Notes: a model not told the origin generated them from the sequence alone. A DNA stretch of 64,000 nucleotides from a bacterium (GCA_022825065.1 JAJDYR010000022.1:161021-225020); one strand, 5' to 3'; positions 20,082-28,936 are shown, counted from the first letter of the stretch. Numbers and translations: made by a program.

Positions 20082-20113
20082 GGGGAAACAAATCCAATCG
20101 GAAGGAATTGTAG

Positions 20114-20140
20114 GGGGCGCATATATGCGCCCCTTTTTTT
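20114..20140 (+). terminator. Rho-independent terminator after the CMD gene
   Basis: ggggcgca-tata-tgcgcccc followed by 7 T. Confidence 0.75.
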
Positions 20141-20150
20141 CAAAATAGAG

Positions 20151-20330
20151 CTATGGCAAAGGTATCGGCTCCCCTTCCTCCTCCAGAACTTCGATATAGC
20201 CCTCGATGGCTTCCCGGATATTTTGAACGGCTTCTTTCCTGGATTGACCCTGGCTGATGCAGCCGGGCAGGCTGGGGCACTCCGCGACCCAGAAACCATC
20301 CTCTCCGGGTTTGATGATGATTGGTTTCAT
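20151..20330 (-). CDS. HicB-like (UPF0150) small protein
   Basis: 59 aa, below ORF-track cutoff: MKPIIIKPGEDGFWVAECPSLPGCISQGQSRKEAVQNIREAIEGYIEVLEEEGEPIPLP; 4-nt overlap with the upstream endonuclease gene. Confidence 0.75.
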   Translation of the reverse strand: MKPIIIKPGEDGFWVAECPSLPGCISQGQSRKEAVQNIREAIEGYIEVLEEEGEPIPLP

Positions 20331-20938
20331 GGAGCGACGCCCACGAGCACCAGAGGAACCGCGGGAACCCCGCGTCCCTGCCGCAAAACGTTCAGCAAAT
20401 CCCGTTCATAGTAGGCGACGCCGGAGGACATCTCCCGTTCCAGTTCCTTCATGGGGAGTATCTCCACCCCTACGTCGATGATGTCGGAAACATAGAAGCT
20501 GAGATGCTTCACGAACAGGTCATGCGCGACGAAGGCGTATTTGCCGAACTGAACCTCCACCGCGACGCGCTCTTTCACGAAATCCGTCTGGTTGTAGGAC
20601 ATGATGGGTTCGTATCCCGCTTGCTCGATGGCGCGTTTCTGCTCGCTTTCCGGCAGGCCGTATATGCCGCGCATGAGCTTCTCATCCGCCGTAAGCCAGA
20701 AAGTGCTCCTGCGCTCGCTCCAGCCGCGCACCTTGAGGCCGTCCTTGAACGCGCGGTTCATGTCGGCGGGCGAGAACAACACTTTCCCGGGCATGGTCTT
20801 TTCTCTGGAAACCTTTGTCCGGCAAGACGCCGCATCGACTGCCGCGATGACCTCCTTCACCTCATCCCACAATTGCTTGCGGTGGACGAGCAGGTATTCC
20901 TCGCCGTTCAGATGCGAATACTTGGCTTCGATGCGCAC
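20327..20938 (-). CDS. Type II restriction endonuclease, BstYI/BglII-like
   Basis: D-x8-EVQ catalytic arrangement (NQTDFVKERVAVEVQFGKYAFVAHDLFVKHLSFY); adjacent to DNA methyltransferase. Confidence 0.82.
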   Translation of the reverse strand: MRIEAKYSHLNGEEYLLVHRKQLWDEVKEVIAAVDAASCRTKVSREKTMPGKVLFSPADMNRAFKDGLKVRGWSERRSTFWLTADEKLMRGIYGLPESEQKRAIEQAGYEPIMSYNQTDFVKERVAVEVQFGKYAFVAHDLFVKHLSFYVSDIIDVGVEILPMKELEREMSSGVAYYERDLLNVLRQGRGVPAVPLVLVGVAP

Positions 20939-21852
20939 TAATGCCCGCCGTTTGGTTTCGCGGGGTCGTAGATGGGCTTACCCATCGGGCGCGTTTTGAG
21001 GGTTCCCGCATAAAAGCGGCGCACCCTGTCCAGCGCGATGTCCACGTATTCGGAAACGACGTCACAGCCATACGCCGTTCTCCCGTGCATGAGCGCGGCG
21101 ATGACGGCGGAGCCGACGCCCATGTAGGGGTCGAACACCGCGTCGCCCGCATCCGTCATGGAGAGAACGAGGCGCTCTACGAGTTCGACGGGGAACTGGC
21201 AGGGATGAATCGTTTTTTCCGGGTGATTGCTCTTCACGTTCGGGAAAGTCCACACGTCGCTCGGGTTCTTGCCCTTGGGGTTCCCCGAGAGCTTGCCGAT
21301 GTTCGGTCCCTTGAAGTGTTTCTTGCCCGGATATTTCGACGGAACCCGTATCGGGTCGAGATTCCAGGTGTAATCGTCTCCCCTCGTCCACCAGTTGATC
21401 GTTTCGTATCGGCCCGAGAGCCGCTTGGTGCAGTGAAGGCCGTGGCCGAAACTCCAGACGATTCGGTTGCGGAGCTTGAGGCCCTGCGCCTGAAAGACGG
21501 GATAGAGAACCGCGTCGAGCGGGATGATCTCTCCGTTTTCCACATAATTGCCGACCTGCCAGCAGATGGAGCCTTTAGGATGCAACAGCCGAACGCACTC
21601 GCGAATCACACGCTCCTGCGCCTCGACGTAAGCGTCGAGCGGAGTTCTCGATTCGTATTCTTTTCCGAGGTTGTAAGGGGGCGAGGTGACGATGAGCTTC
21701 ATCCTCTCGTCGGGAAGCTCGCTCATGAAAACGAGGTTGTCCGCGCACGCGAGGACGGGTTGGCTTTTGGGTTTTTCTCGCTCCAATCGAGGGAGCATGT
21801 CCTGCACCGGCTGCCGCGCCGTGCTTTCAACACTCGAAGCGGCGTTGGTCAT
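20938..21852 (-). CDS. DNA methyltransferase, beta class (N6-adenine or N4-cytosine), DpnA-like
   Basis: Motif IV TSPPYNLGKEYE N-terminal, motif I VFDPYMGVGSAVIAAL C-terminal. Confidence 0.92.
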   Translation of the reverse strand: MTNAASSVESTARQPVQDMLPRLEREKPKSQPVLACADNLVFMSELPDERMKLIVTSPPYNLGKEYESRTPLDAYVEAQERVIRECVRLLHPKGSICWQVGNYVENGEIIPLDAVLYPVFQAQGLKLRNRIVWSFGHGLHCTKRLSGRYETINWWTRGDDYTWNLDPIRVPSKYPGKKHFKGPNIGKLSGNPKGKNPSDVWTFPNVKSNHPEKTIHPCQFPVELVERLVLSMTDAGDAVFDPYMGVGSAVIAALMHGRTAYGCDVVSEYVDIALDRVRRFYAGTLKTRPMGKPIYDPAKPNGGH

Positions 21853-22019
21853 CCGATTTCCCCACGGGCGGCAATGTCTGATTCTGATCGTGCGCCATCA
21901 TACAACCCGCTAAAGCGGTTCTCAAGTCAAAGAGCATTTCATATTCCCGCGCGACCTTCCCTTGCTGAGCAAATCGCCTTCCGGAAAGCACGAGGAGAAA
22001 ACGATAACAGTGGACATGC

Positions 22020-23537
22020 CTAGATGTAATGCCTAAAAGGTAAAGGTGGCAGGTTCGGAACGGGTGCAGCAGTTAGAATTTCTCCTACAGCATCTGCAAA
22101 CCTAAGGGTAACTGGCTGTCCGTCTGCGAATTGACAAGCGTTGAAGTTAATCTTGGTTAGACCCATGATATCCTTCATCACTCTGAGCAGATCGGCTTCA
22201 CCTTTATGGATATCGACAAGCAATGGATTAGGGACTTCCCAACCAGGGTAGGTATCAAGCCGAGGTATGAATCCTTTGGTCCAAAGGTATCCTTTCCGTT
22301 TTGTCGAGAGATATACAGTACCACGAAGCACGGGCATTTTACCCACTCTATAAAGTTTCAATTCAGTGGTCGGGCGGATACGTACCCCGACTAGGTTTGT
22401 CTCGTTTGGAACAACTGTTTTGAACCCTTCCCACTCATCATCGTCAAATCGCGTCTTGCCGTGGATGAAAAGTTCTGTGGGCGGCTTCCCATGGAGATTC
22501 TGATATGCTTCCACTACTAGGCTCATCAAATCAGAGGCTTTCTCCTTGTTTAGGTGATATTCCTTAAGTGTCTTTGAATACCAAGGACCGACTGCACCCC
22601 GAAAAACAACACCATCGCCCGAGTCTAAAAACATTTGGGCACCACAACAAGCATTGCCAGCGTTTGGATCAGTGCCATCCATTTTATAGACTAACCCTAC
22701 ATAGCAAACCCCTGGGCGGACCGACGCAAGTTTCCATGGCTTGCCACTAGCCTTAAAAAACGCTGTTGTGCAGAGGTTCCAAGCGACTGTGGCAGGATCT
22801 TGAAGCTTCCGAATTGGACGCCCATTTCTGGCAAATTGATCAGGAGCAAGCGTCGTCTCGCGAACAATCTGAAGAACCACCTTTTCATCCAAAAGTCGGG
22901 CTTTCATCTGATGGTGAAAATTCAGATCGTAGCGGTAAATTTCTGCGGCTTGCTGATCTTCTGGGAAAAGCGCACCTTCTCGGAGAATCTTCGCCGCGAA
23001 TTTAGGAGAGACTGACCGGTTTCCGCGAATACGTTCCTCTCTAGGCACAACCGACTTAGGTCTACCGTACCGATGAACATCTTCCGGTATCACTACAAAC
23101 CACACGGCAGGCGGGGCTTCTTCTTGACGTAAATGTTTTCGTATAGGTTCCTCGAAAAGAGCAACTGTTTTATAAATTGCTTCGTGTCGATCCGTGAGTC
23201 GGATCGAATCACGGACAGCATCACCTGAGACAGTAAGTTCAACGAGGGGAACTTCTGGCCATTTAGTACCAAAAACCGCCTGGAATCCGGGCCAACTGGC
23301 ATGGTGCGGTTTATCTGGGTTTTGGGGTGGAATGTAAGAACGAATGGTTTTTGTCCATTCACGAAAATAGTTCAGGCCATCCTGTGTTCCAATGACACCG
23401 ATACGCATTTCAGCAGGATTGGCTATGTCATCTAATGGTCCAAACAAGAAAAGGCCGTCTTTCGGATGCTCCAACTCTTGGTCGTATCGGAACCCTAATC
23501 TTGGTTCTTCAATGTGTTGAAGCAGAGAGTTTGTCAT
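22020..23537 (-). CDS. Short prokaryotic Argonaute (MID-PIWI), SPARTA partner
   Basis: 505 aa short pAgo with C-terminal PIWI-like region ...RGTVYLSTKRKGYLWTKGFIPRLDTYPGWEVPNPLLVDIHKGEADLLRVMKDIMGLTKINFNACQFADGQPVTLRFADAVGEIL; 4-nt overlap with TIR-APAZ gene. Confidence 0.9.
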   Translation of the reverse strand: MTNSLLQHIEEPRLGFRYDQELEHPKDGLFLFGPLDDIANPAEMRIGVIGTQDGLNYFREWTKTIRSYIPPQNPDKPHHASWPGFQAVFGTKWPEVPLVELTVSGDAVRDSIRLTDRHEAIYKTVALFEEPIRKHLRQEEAPPAVWFVVIPEDVHRYGRPKSVVPREERIRGNRSVSPKFAAKILREGALFPEDQQAAEIYRYDLNFHHQMKARLLDEKVVLQIVRETTLAPDQFARNGRPIRKLQDPATVAWNLCTTAFFKASGKPWKLASVRPGVCYVGLVYKMDGTDPNAGNACCGAQMFLDSGDGVVFRGAVGPWYSKTLKEYHLNKEKASDLMSLVVEAYQNLHGKPPTELFIHGKTRFDDDEWEGFKTVVPNETNLVGVRIRPTTELKLYRVGKMPVLRGTVYLSTKRKGYLWTKGFIPRLDTYPGWEVPNPLLVDIHKGEADLLRVMKDIMGLTKINFNACQFADGQPVTLRFADAVGEILTAAPVPNLPPLPFRHYI

Positions 23538-24970
23538 GAAGCCTCTCCACTATGGACATCTTCATCTTCAAATACATATCCAAAATCATTTTCGTCTGAA
23601 TCACCATCAAAATCATCGAGCGCATCAGCCTCTGTTTCGCCTTCTATATGATCTTCTTCAGTAGCAGGGACCGGAACATCACCGACAATGGAAAGGGGGG
23701 CATCAAAACTCATTGGAGAGGCATCTATGATGGCCTCGGCGTCGCCACCAAGGGGCAAGATGAATTCCCCTTTTCCATTCGACATAAAAGTCACGAAAGC
23801 GCGAAGCAGGTCACGCCAGCGAGCATTCCACCAATTTTTACAGAAACTCCTCCGTAAACTAAAGGCTCTAGCTTTGCTATCAAGTGGGGTTTTCCCATCT
23901 TCCGTAAAAACAACGTGAGGACGCAATGCAACATGACGTGGGTCAGCGAGATTAACCTTTTCTGATACTGCAAAGTGCCAATAGACTTCTCTTTTCTCAC
24001 TTCGGCCAACCAACCGACGTCTCCTTTTCTTCCCATTTTCGTCTTGGAAAGTAATTATATTACCTTCAATCAAATTGAGGGGAACAAACCATGCACTTCC
24101 ATGTGCAAATTCACAAAACACTAAACCTTGACTCTTCACAAATTGTTCCCACGACTGGCGGAGAAGTCCGGTTACCATGTTTCGGGCTTCCCACCACGAT
24201 ATTTGTACCCCGTTAGGTATTTGACCGCTTAGAAGTCGCTCCAGTGGAATATGACCAACATTCTCAAGTGAAATATCAGGAGTATCAATTTGAAGCGTTG
24301 TCGTTTCAGCAAAGCCAACGACCATATCCTTATGCAAAGTGGTCGGACTTTGAAACCTATCGGGCGCAAGTTTCATAGATTTTTGTGAGGCGTTGAAACG
24401 GGAAAAATTGATGTGAGAGGGTAAAGAGCTAATCTGAAACCAGTTGGAGAATACTAGCTCCGGTGCATCGCAGATAGAGGTGCTTTGTCTTAGCATATAC
24501 TTCTGCCAAATAGCCAAGTCCTCTCCAAAATTGCTTATCGATTGTGGAACCTGAGTATCTTCAAAAATTTTCAGAAGTTCGCTGAATCCGTCCGCCCAAT
24601 TAGATGAGAAATTGATCGCATTTAGGCGTATCAATTGCTCGGGAAAATCGGAGAACGGGAGATCATCAAGGCGGACGGGTATAATAAATTGATCTTTCTT
24701 GAGTTTGCGGCCTGTGTTTACAGAAAGAGCAATTTCATTGAGGACACCTTCTTTCGAATAAGATGCACGAGATAAGGCAACAATGACTATGGCAGCTTGT
24801 TCCCTAATCACCGCACCAATATCTCGCCAGAATGCCTCACCGCCCTTCAGATTCAACACATCAGTCCATACTTCATAGCCAGCAGCAGCTAATCGCGCAC
24901 CAAGCCAAGAGGCAAATTCATTGTCCTCAGGGTTGGCATGGCTGATGAAAACAATGCGACGTTTTTCCAT
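23534..24970 (-). CDS. TIR-APAZ protein (SPARTA NADase subunit)
   Basis: N-terminal TIR: RIVFISHANPEDNEFASWLGARLAAAGYEVWTDVLNLKGGEAFWRDI...SKEGVLNEIALS; APAZ-length C-terminal region; co-operonic with short pAgo; acidic C-tail. Confidence 0.9.
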   Translation of the reverse strand: MEKRRIVFISHANPEDNEFASWLGARLAAAGYEVWTDVLNLKGGEAFWRDIGAVIREQAAIVIVALSRASYSKEGVLNEIALSVNTGRKLKKDQFIIPVRLDDLPFSDFPEQLIRLNAINFSSNWADGFSELLKIFEDTQVPQSISNFGEDLAIWQKYMLRQSTSICDAPELVFSNWFQISSLPSHINFSRFNASQKSMKLAPDRFQSPTTLHKDMVVGFAETTTLQIDTPDISLENVGHIPLERLLSGQIPNGVQISWWEARNMVTGLLRQSWEQFVKSQGLVFCEFAHGSAWFVPLNLIEGNIITFQDENGKKRRRRLVGRSEKREVYWHFAVSEKVNLADPRHVALRPHVVFTEDGKTPLDSKARAFSLRRSFCKNWWNARWRDLLRAFVTFMSNGKGEFILPLGGDAEAIIDASPMSFDAPLSIVGDVPVPATEEDHIEGETEADALDDFDGDSDENDFGYVFEDEDVHSGEAS

Positions 24971-25032
24971 CCCGTTTTCCTCTTTGAAGCATGCGACGAG
25001 AGCACTCGACCCAAAGTATTTTGGCTAATACG

Positions 25033-25893
25033 CTAACCGTTTACACTAGCCAATATCCACTCCATACCCCGCACAGCCAAGACCTCTCGCGCAGGAGATC
25101 GGTCGCCCGTGCAACTGATCCGGCGCGGGCCCTGGAGAAACGTCAAGGCGAATCCGTTTTTCTCATACAGTTCCACGATTCTACCCGTCGCCTGGTTCGA
25201 GAGGACGACGGGGCCTCCGTGCGCGGCGAGAAACTCCGCGAGGCGCACCTGATCCGCCCAGGAGAAATCCTCCTTTGCGTATTTCGTGAACTGGACGTCA
25301 TAGGGGGGATCCGCGTAGATGAAATCACTGGGCTCGATAGGGAGCGTCTCAAAATCCCGGCGCAGAAACTCCCAGCCTTCGAAGACCTCCCGGTAGGCCG
25401 AGAAATCTCGCACGTAGTTGATTCGCTTGTAGCGTCCGAAGGGGACGTTGAACTCTCCCTTGCCGTTGAAGCGGCATAGTCCGTTATAGCCCGTGCGGTT
25501 GAGATAGTAGAAAAGCTCCGCCGCTTGCTTTTGGTGTCCTCGTCCGCTCATGAGAAGCGCGTTGAACCGCTCCCTGTGGGCGTAGTAAATCTCCGCGTCG
25601 TTTCGCATGTCGAGCCGGGCGTTCGAGAGGCCCTTCTTCAGCCAGGCGTAGAAGTTCATGAGCGGGGCGTTGATGTCGTTCAAAAGTGCGCGTTCGGGGC
25701 GGAGGCCGAGTGCGACCGCCAGCCCGCCGCAGAAAGGCTCCACGAGCCGTCGGTCGCTAAAGTTTTTCCAATACGCCTGAATATGCGGGACGAGCCACCG
25801 CTTGCCGCCGGCCCACTTGAGGGGGGGCGTCAATTTTTCATCACTGGTTGTGAGGTTCGGTTTGCGAACTTGCGCATTCGTGCTTGTTGCCAT
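25033..25893 (-). CDS. Dam-like DNA adenine methyltransferase (D12 class)
   Basis: PPLKWAGGKRWLVPHI, FCGGLAVALGL, FIYADPPYDVQF; start at MATSTNAQ (25893). Confidence 0.93.
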   Translation of the reverse strand: MATSTNAQVRKPNLTTSDEKLTPPLKWAGGKRWLVPHIQAYWKNFSDRRLVEPFCGGLAVALGLRPERALLNDINAPLMNFYAWLKKGLSNARLDMRNDAEIYYAHRERFNALLMSGRGHQKQAAELFYYLNRTGYNGLCRFNGKGEFNVPFGRYKRINYVRDFSAYREVFEGWEFLRRDFETLPIEPSDFIYADPPYDVQFTKYAKEDFSWADQVRLAEFLAAHGGPVVLSNQATGRIVELYEKNGFALTFLQGPRRISCTGDRSPAREVLAVRGMEWILASVNG

Positions 25894-26009
25894 GTGGGTA
25901 TCCGAAACGCTTCGGTGGGCGGATGATGCGGACACCATACCACAACCGGGAGCCTGAGCCATCACTCACTGACGCAGTATAGCGATGGTGCGCCTTGGCC
26001 GGGCGAAGC

Positions 26010-26197
26010 GATTGGGGGTGCTGAAGAAGTCCCCTTGTCAGGGGATAAAGGCAACCCCCCTACCCCCCTTATCAGGGGGGCAAGAAAAATCAAAACCCCC
26101 TCTTCCGGCGGTTGGCGTCGCCTTTTTATACCCCCCTGTCAAGGGGGGGTAGGGGGGGTTGCTCCTTTGAGAAGGGGTTTTTCAGCAATCCCGATTA
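26010..26197. mobile_element. MITE-like palindromic element containing C-rich inverted repeats
   Basis: attgggggtgctgaagaa ... gtttttcagcaatcccgatt ends; inner aacccccctacccccc / gggggggtagggggggtt arms. Confidence 0.55.
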
Positions 26198-26263
26198 CGC
26201 TCTTTGCTGATTGTTATTACGAACTACCGTGCTATAAGAAAGAGACGGAACGAAGGAGTGAAA

Positions 26264-26479
26264 ATGACGAGAAAACGAAAGAACAACGCACCGATGGAGC
26301 CGGAGGATCGTCCCCTGACCAAGAACATGCTGGAGAAGATGCGTCCGGCTTCGGAAGTAGTCCCCGAGATCGTCGAAGCCCATGCCCGGGGAGAATTGGG
26401 GTATGGAGCCGACCGGGAAGGAAGAGAATTCACTCCCCCCTTGAGGGTCTGGCTTCCCGAGGGGAAAGCCAGACGATGA
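26264..26479 (+). pseudogene. Possible truncated antitoxin (BrnA-like N-terminal region) ending in repeat-derived sequence
   Basis: MTRKRKNNAPMEPEDRPLTKNMLEKMRPASEVVPEIVEAHARGE then reading frame enters the inverted repeat at 26431. Confidence 0.35.
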
Positions 26480-26612
26480 AGCCGAGCGGTTTGTGCGAAG
26501 GCTGAATCGGTGGGGGGTGAATCGCGTTTATCGCCAATCCGAATTATACCCCCACCGAATCGCTTACGGGCTTACGCCCTTAGCTCTTCGACTCCCCCTC
26601 AAGGGGGGAGTG
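26431..26612. repeat. 182-bp element bounded by a perfect 17-bp inverted repeat
   Basis: cactccccccttgaggg (26431-26447) and ccctcaaggggggagtg (26596-26612). Confidence 0.7.
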
Positions 26613-26692
26613 CATTTCTTTTCTACTCGGTCGGGTTCGACCCATGCGAAACCGCGTTCGGCAACAACGCGGATTGACTTCAGCCGACCCCC

Positions 26693-27751
26693 CTACCCCC
26701 CGATCTCCTGGCGCACGATGGCCGCGCCCTCGGCCATGGACTTGAGTTTGCCGAAAGCGACGTCGCGGTGCATGTACTTCATGCCGCAATCGGGCGCGAG
26801 GATGAGCCGCTCGGGCGATATGTGCTCTAGCGCCGCCCGGATGCGCGCGGCGACGGTTTCGGGCGATTCGATCTCGGGGTCGTCGTTGTCGATGACGCCC
26901 AGGATGATGGTCTTGTCCGGCAGCTTCTCCAGCACGGCGAGGTCGATGCGCGGCTGGGCCGCCTCGATGGATATCTGGTCGATGTCGCTCTCGTTGAGCT
27001 CGGGCAGGAAGGAATAGGCGTCGGGCTTTCCCAGCCCCTGCCAGGCGTGGATGGCCGCGTAGCCGAAGCACATGTGGAGAGCGGTCGTGCCCTCCACACC
27101 CTTCAAGGCCTCGGCGATCACCTCCAGGGCGAACTCCCTGGCTATCTCCGCGCGCGCCTGCATGTAGGGCTCGTCGATTTGCACCACGTCCGCGCCCGCG
27201 GCGAACATGTCCTTCACCTCCTCGTTCACCGCGCGGGCGTAGTCGAGCGCCATCGCGCGCTGATCGCCGCCGTAGTAATCATCCTGCGCCTGCTGCGTCA
27301 TGGTGAACGGCCCCGGCAGCGTGATCTTGATCTCGCGATCCGTGTTGGCGCGCAGAAACTCCACGTCGCTCACCTCGATGGGCTTGGGGCGATGGATTTT
27401 CCCCATCACGCGGGGGACGGGATTGTCCCGGCCCGAGCGGTCTTTCGCATAGCCGTGGTTTTCGGTGTCGATGCCGCCCAGGGCCGTGGCGACGCGGTTC
27501 GAATAGCTCTCGCGGCGCACTTCGCCGTCGGAGATGATGTCGATTCCCGCGCGCTCCATGTCGCGGATCGCAAGGAGGGTGGCGTCGTCCTGCGCGGCTT
27601 CAAGGAACTCGGGCGGGATGCGCCATATCTCCTGAACCCGCACGCGCGGGGGGAGCCGCGTGGTGAGATTCTCGCGGTCGATGAGCCATTCCGGCTGGGT
27701 GTAGCTGCCCACGACGGTGGTGGGCAGGAGTTTTTCGGTCATCTGTATCAT
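26693..27751 (-). CDS. Cobalamin-independent methionine synthase-like (MetE C-terminal/UROD-like) protein
   Basis: LPTTVVGSYTQPEWLID, VVQIDEPYMQARAE, LAPDCGMKYMHRDVAFGKL. Confidence 0.85.
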   Translation of the reverse strand: MIQMTEKLLPTTVVGSYTQPEWLIDRENLTTRLPPRVRVQEIWRIPPEFLEAAQDDATLLAIRDMERAGIDIISDGEVRRESYSNRVATALGGIDTENHGYAKDRSGRDNPVPRVMGKIHRPKPIEVSDVEFLRANTDREIKITLPGPFTMTQQAQDDYYGGDQRAMALDYARAVNEEVKDMFAAGADVVQIDEPYMQARAEIAREFALEVIAEALKGVEGTTALHMCFGYAAIHAWQGLGKPDAYSFLPELNESDIDQISIEAAQPRIDLAVLEKLPDKTIILGVIDNDDPEIESPETVAARIRAALEHISPERLILAPDCGMKYMHRDVAFGKLKSMAEGAAIVRQEIGG

Positions 27752-27823
27752 CTCCTCATGTCGCTAATACCGGGCCCGGCGGCCCGCTCGTATCGTCTTG
27801 AAAGCGCTGCGTGGCACGCAGCC

Positions 27824-28894
27824 TTACGGCGTCAGCATTACGCGCATTACGCCGTCCTCGCGCGCCTTGAACATGCGCATCGCTTCGTTGAACTCATCGA
27901 GCGCGAACGAGTGCGTGAGCATCTTGTCGGTCGCGATGTGGCCGTCCGCGATGATCTGGATCGCCCTCGGGTAGCAGTTGGGCGATCCGCGCCCGCCGAA
28001 TATGGCGATCTCATCGAGCACGATGCGGTCCGTGTTGAAAGCCGTCTCCTGGCCGCCGTTGATGCCCTCGAGCACCACGCGCCCCCCGCGCCGCGCCATG
28101 TCCACCGCCTGGCGCATTACCTCGGGCGGGCCTGCGCACTCGATGACGAGGTCCACCCCGCGGCCAGCCGTCTCATTCATCACGACCTCGACGGGGTCTT
28201 CCTTCGTGATGTCGATGGCGCGGTCGGCGCCCAGTTCCTCCGCGATTCCCAGCCGGTAGCCCCGTCCGGTGATGAAGGTCCTGGACGCGCCCATCATCTT
28301 GACGAGCTGGAGCACGGCGAGGCCCAGCAGGCCGGGACCCAGGATCGCCACGGTGTCGGCCGGCTCCACGCCCCCGCGCTCCAGCGCGTGAAGCGCGATG
28401 ACGACCTGGTTCACGATCACCGCGTCCTCCCATTTCATGGAGTCGGGCATCTTGTGGAGGTTGTTCGGGGGCGCCAGGCCGTATTCGCTGAAAGCGCCGT
28501 TCGCCGTGTGGCCGAGGAGCTTGTAGCCGCCGTCCGGCTTCGCGGCGTTCTCGCAGATGTGGTAGTCGCCCCGGATGCAGGTGGCGCAGGCGCCGCAGCC
28601 GACCGTCGGCTCCATGATGACGCGGTCGCCCACTTCGAGAGAGGTTTTCGCGCCGCTTCCGATGGCGGCCACCTCCCCCGCCCACTCGTGCCCCTGGATG
28701 AAGGGATAAAAGGGCGGCCACATCGGGCGCATATGCCCCTCGTAGATATGGATGTCCGTGCCGCAGATGCCGCAGGCGGCGACCTTCACCAGCACCTGGT
28801 CGGGTTCGTAGTCGGGCACGGGAATCTGCTCGATGCGCACCTCGTGCGCGGCGTGCGTGACCGCGGCCTTCATGGTTTCTGGAATATCGCTCAT
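27824..28894 (-). CDS. Zinc-dependent alcohol dehydrogenase (MDR superfamily)
   Basis: ACGICGTDIHIYEGHM, GHEWAGEV, CGACATCIRGDYHIC. Confidence 0.93.
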   Translation of the reverse strand: MSDIPETMKAAVTHAAHEVRIEQIPVPDYEPDQVLVKVAACGICGTDIHIYEGHMRPMWPPFYPFIQGHEWAGEVAAIGSGAKTSLEVGDRVIMEPTVGCGACATCIRGDYHICENAAKPDGGYKLLGHTANGAFSEYGLAPPNNLHKMPDSMKWEDAVIVNQVVIALHALERGGVEPADTVAILGPGLLGLAVLQLVKMMGASRTFITGRGYRLGIAEELGADRAIDITKEDPVEVVMNETAGRGVDLVIECAGPPEVMRQAVDMARRGGRVVLEGINGGQETAFNTDRIVLDEIAIFGGRGSPNCYPRAIQIIADGHIATDKMLTHSFALDEFNEAMRMFKAREDGVMRVMLTP

Positions 28895-28936
28895 CTCACT
28901 CCCCTCCTTCGCTTAAGAGGATTTTCATAATGACGA

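Noticed and set aside
22020-23537. Long catalytically active Argonaute
   Set aside because: Only about 505 aa, no N/PAZ domains, paired with TIR-APAZ; short inactive pAgo is the better explanation.
26051-26162. C/G-run repeats as a CRISPR array
   Set aside because: Dispersed inverted repeats without regular direct-repeat/spacer structure; no cas genes in the window.
27047-28930. 627-aa + strand ORF
   Set aside because: Antisense to the MetE-like and Zn-ADH genes; low-complexity His/Arg/Val-rich translation typical of high-GC antisense frames.
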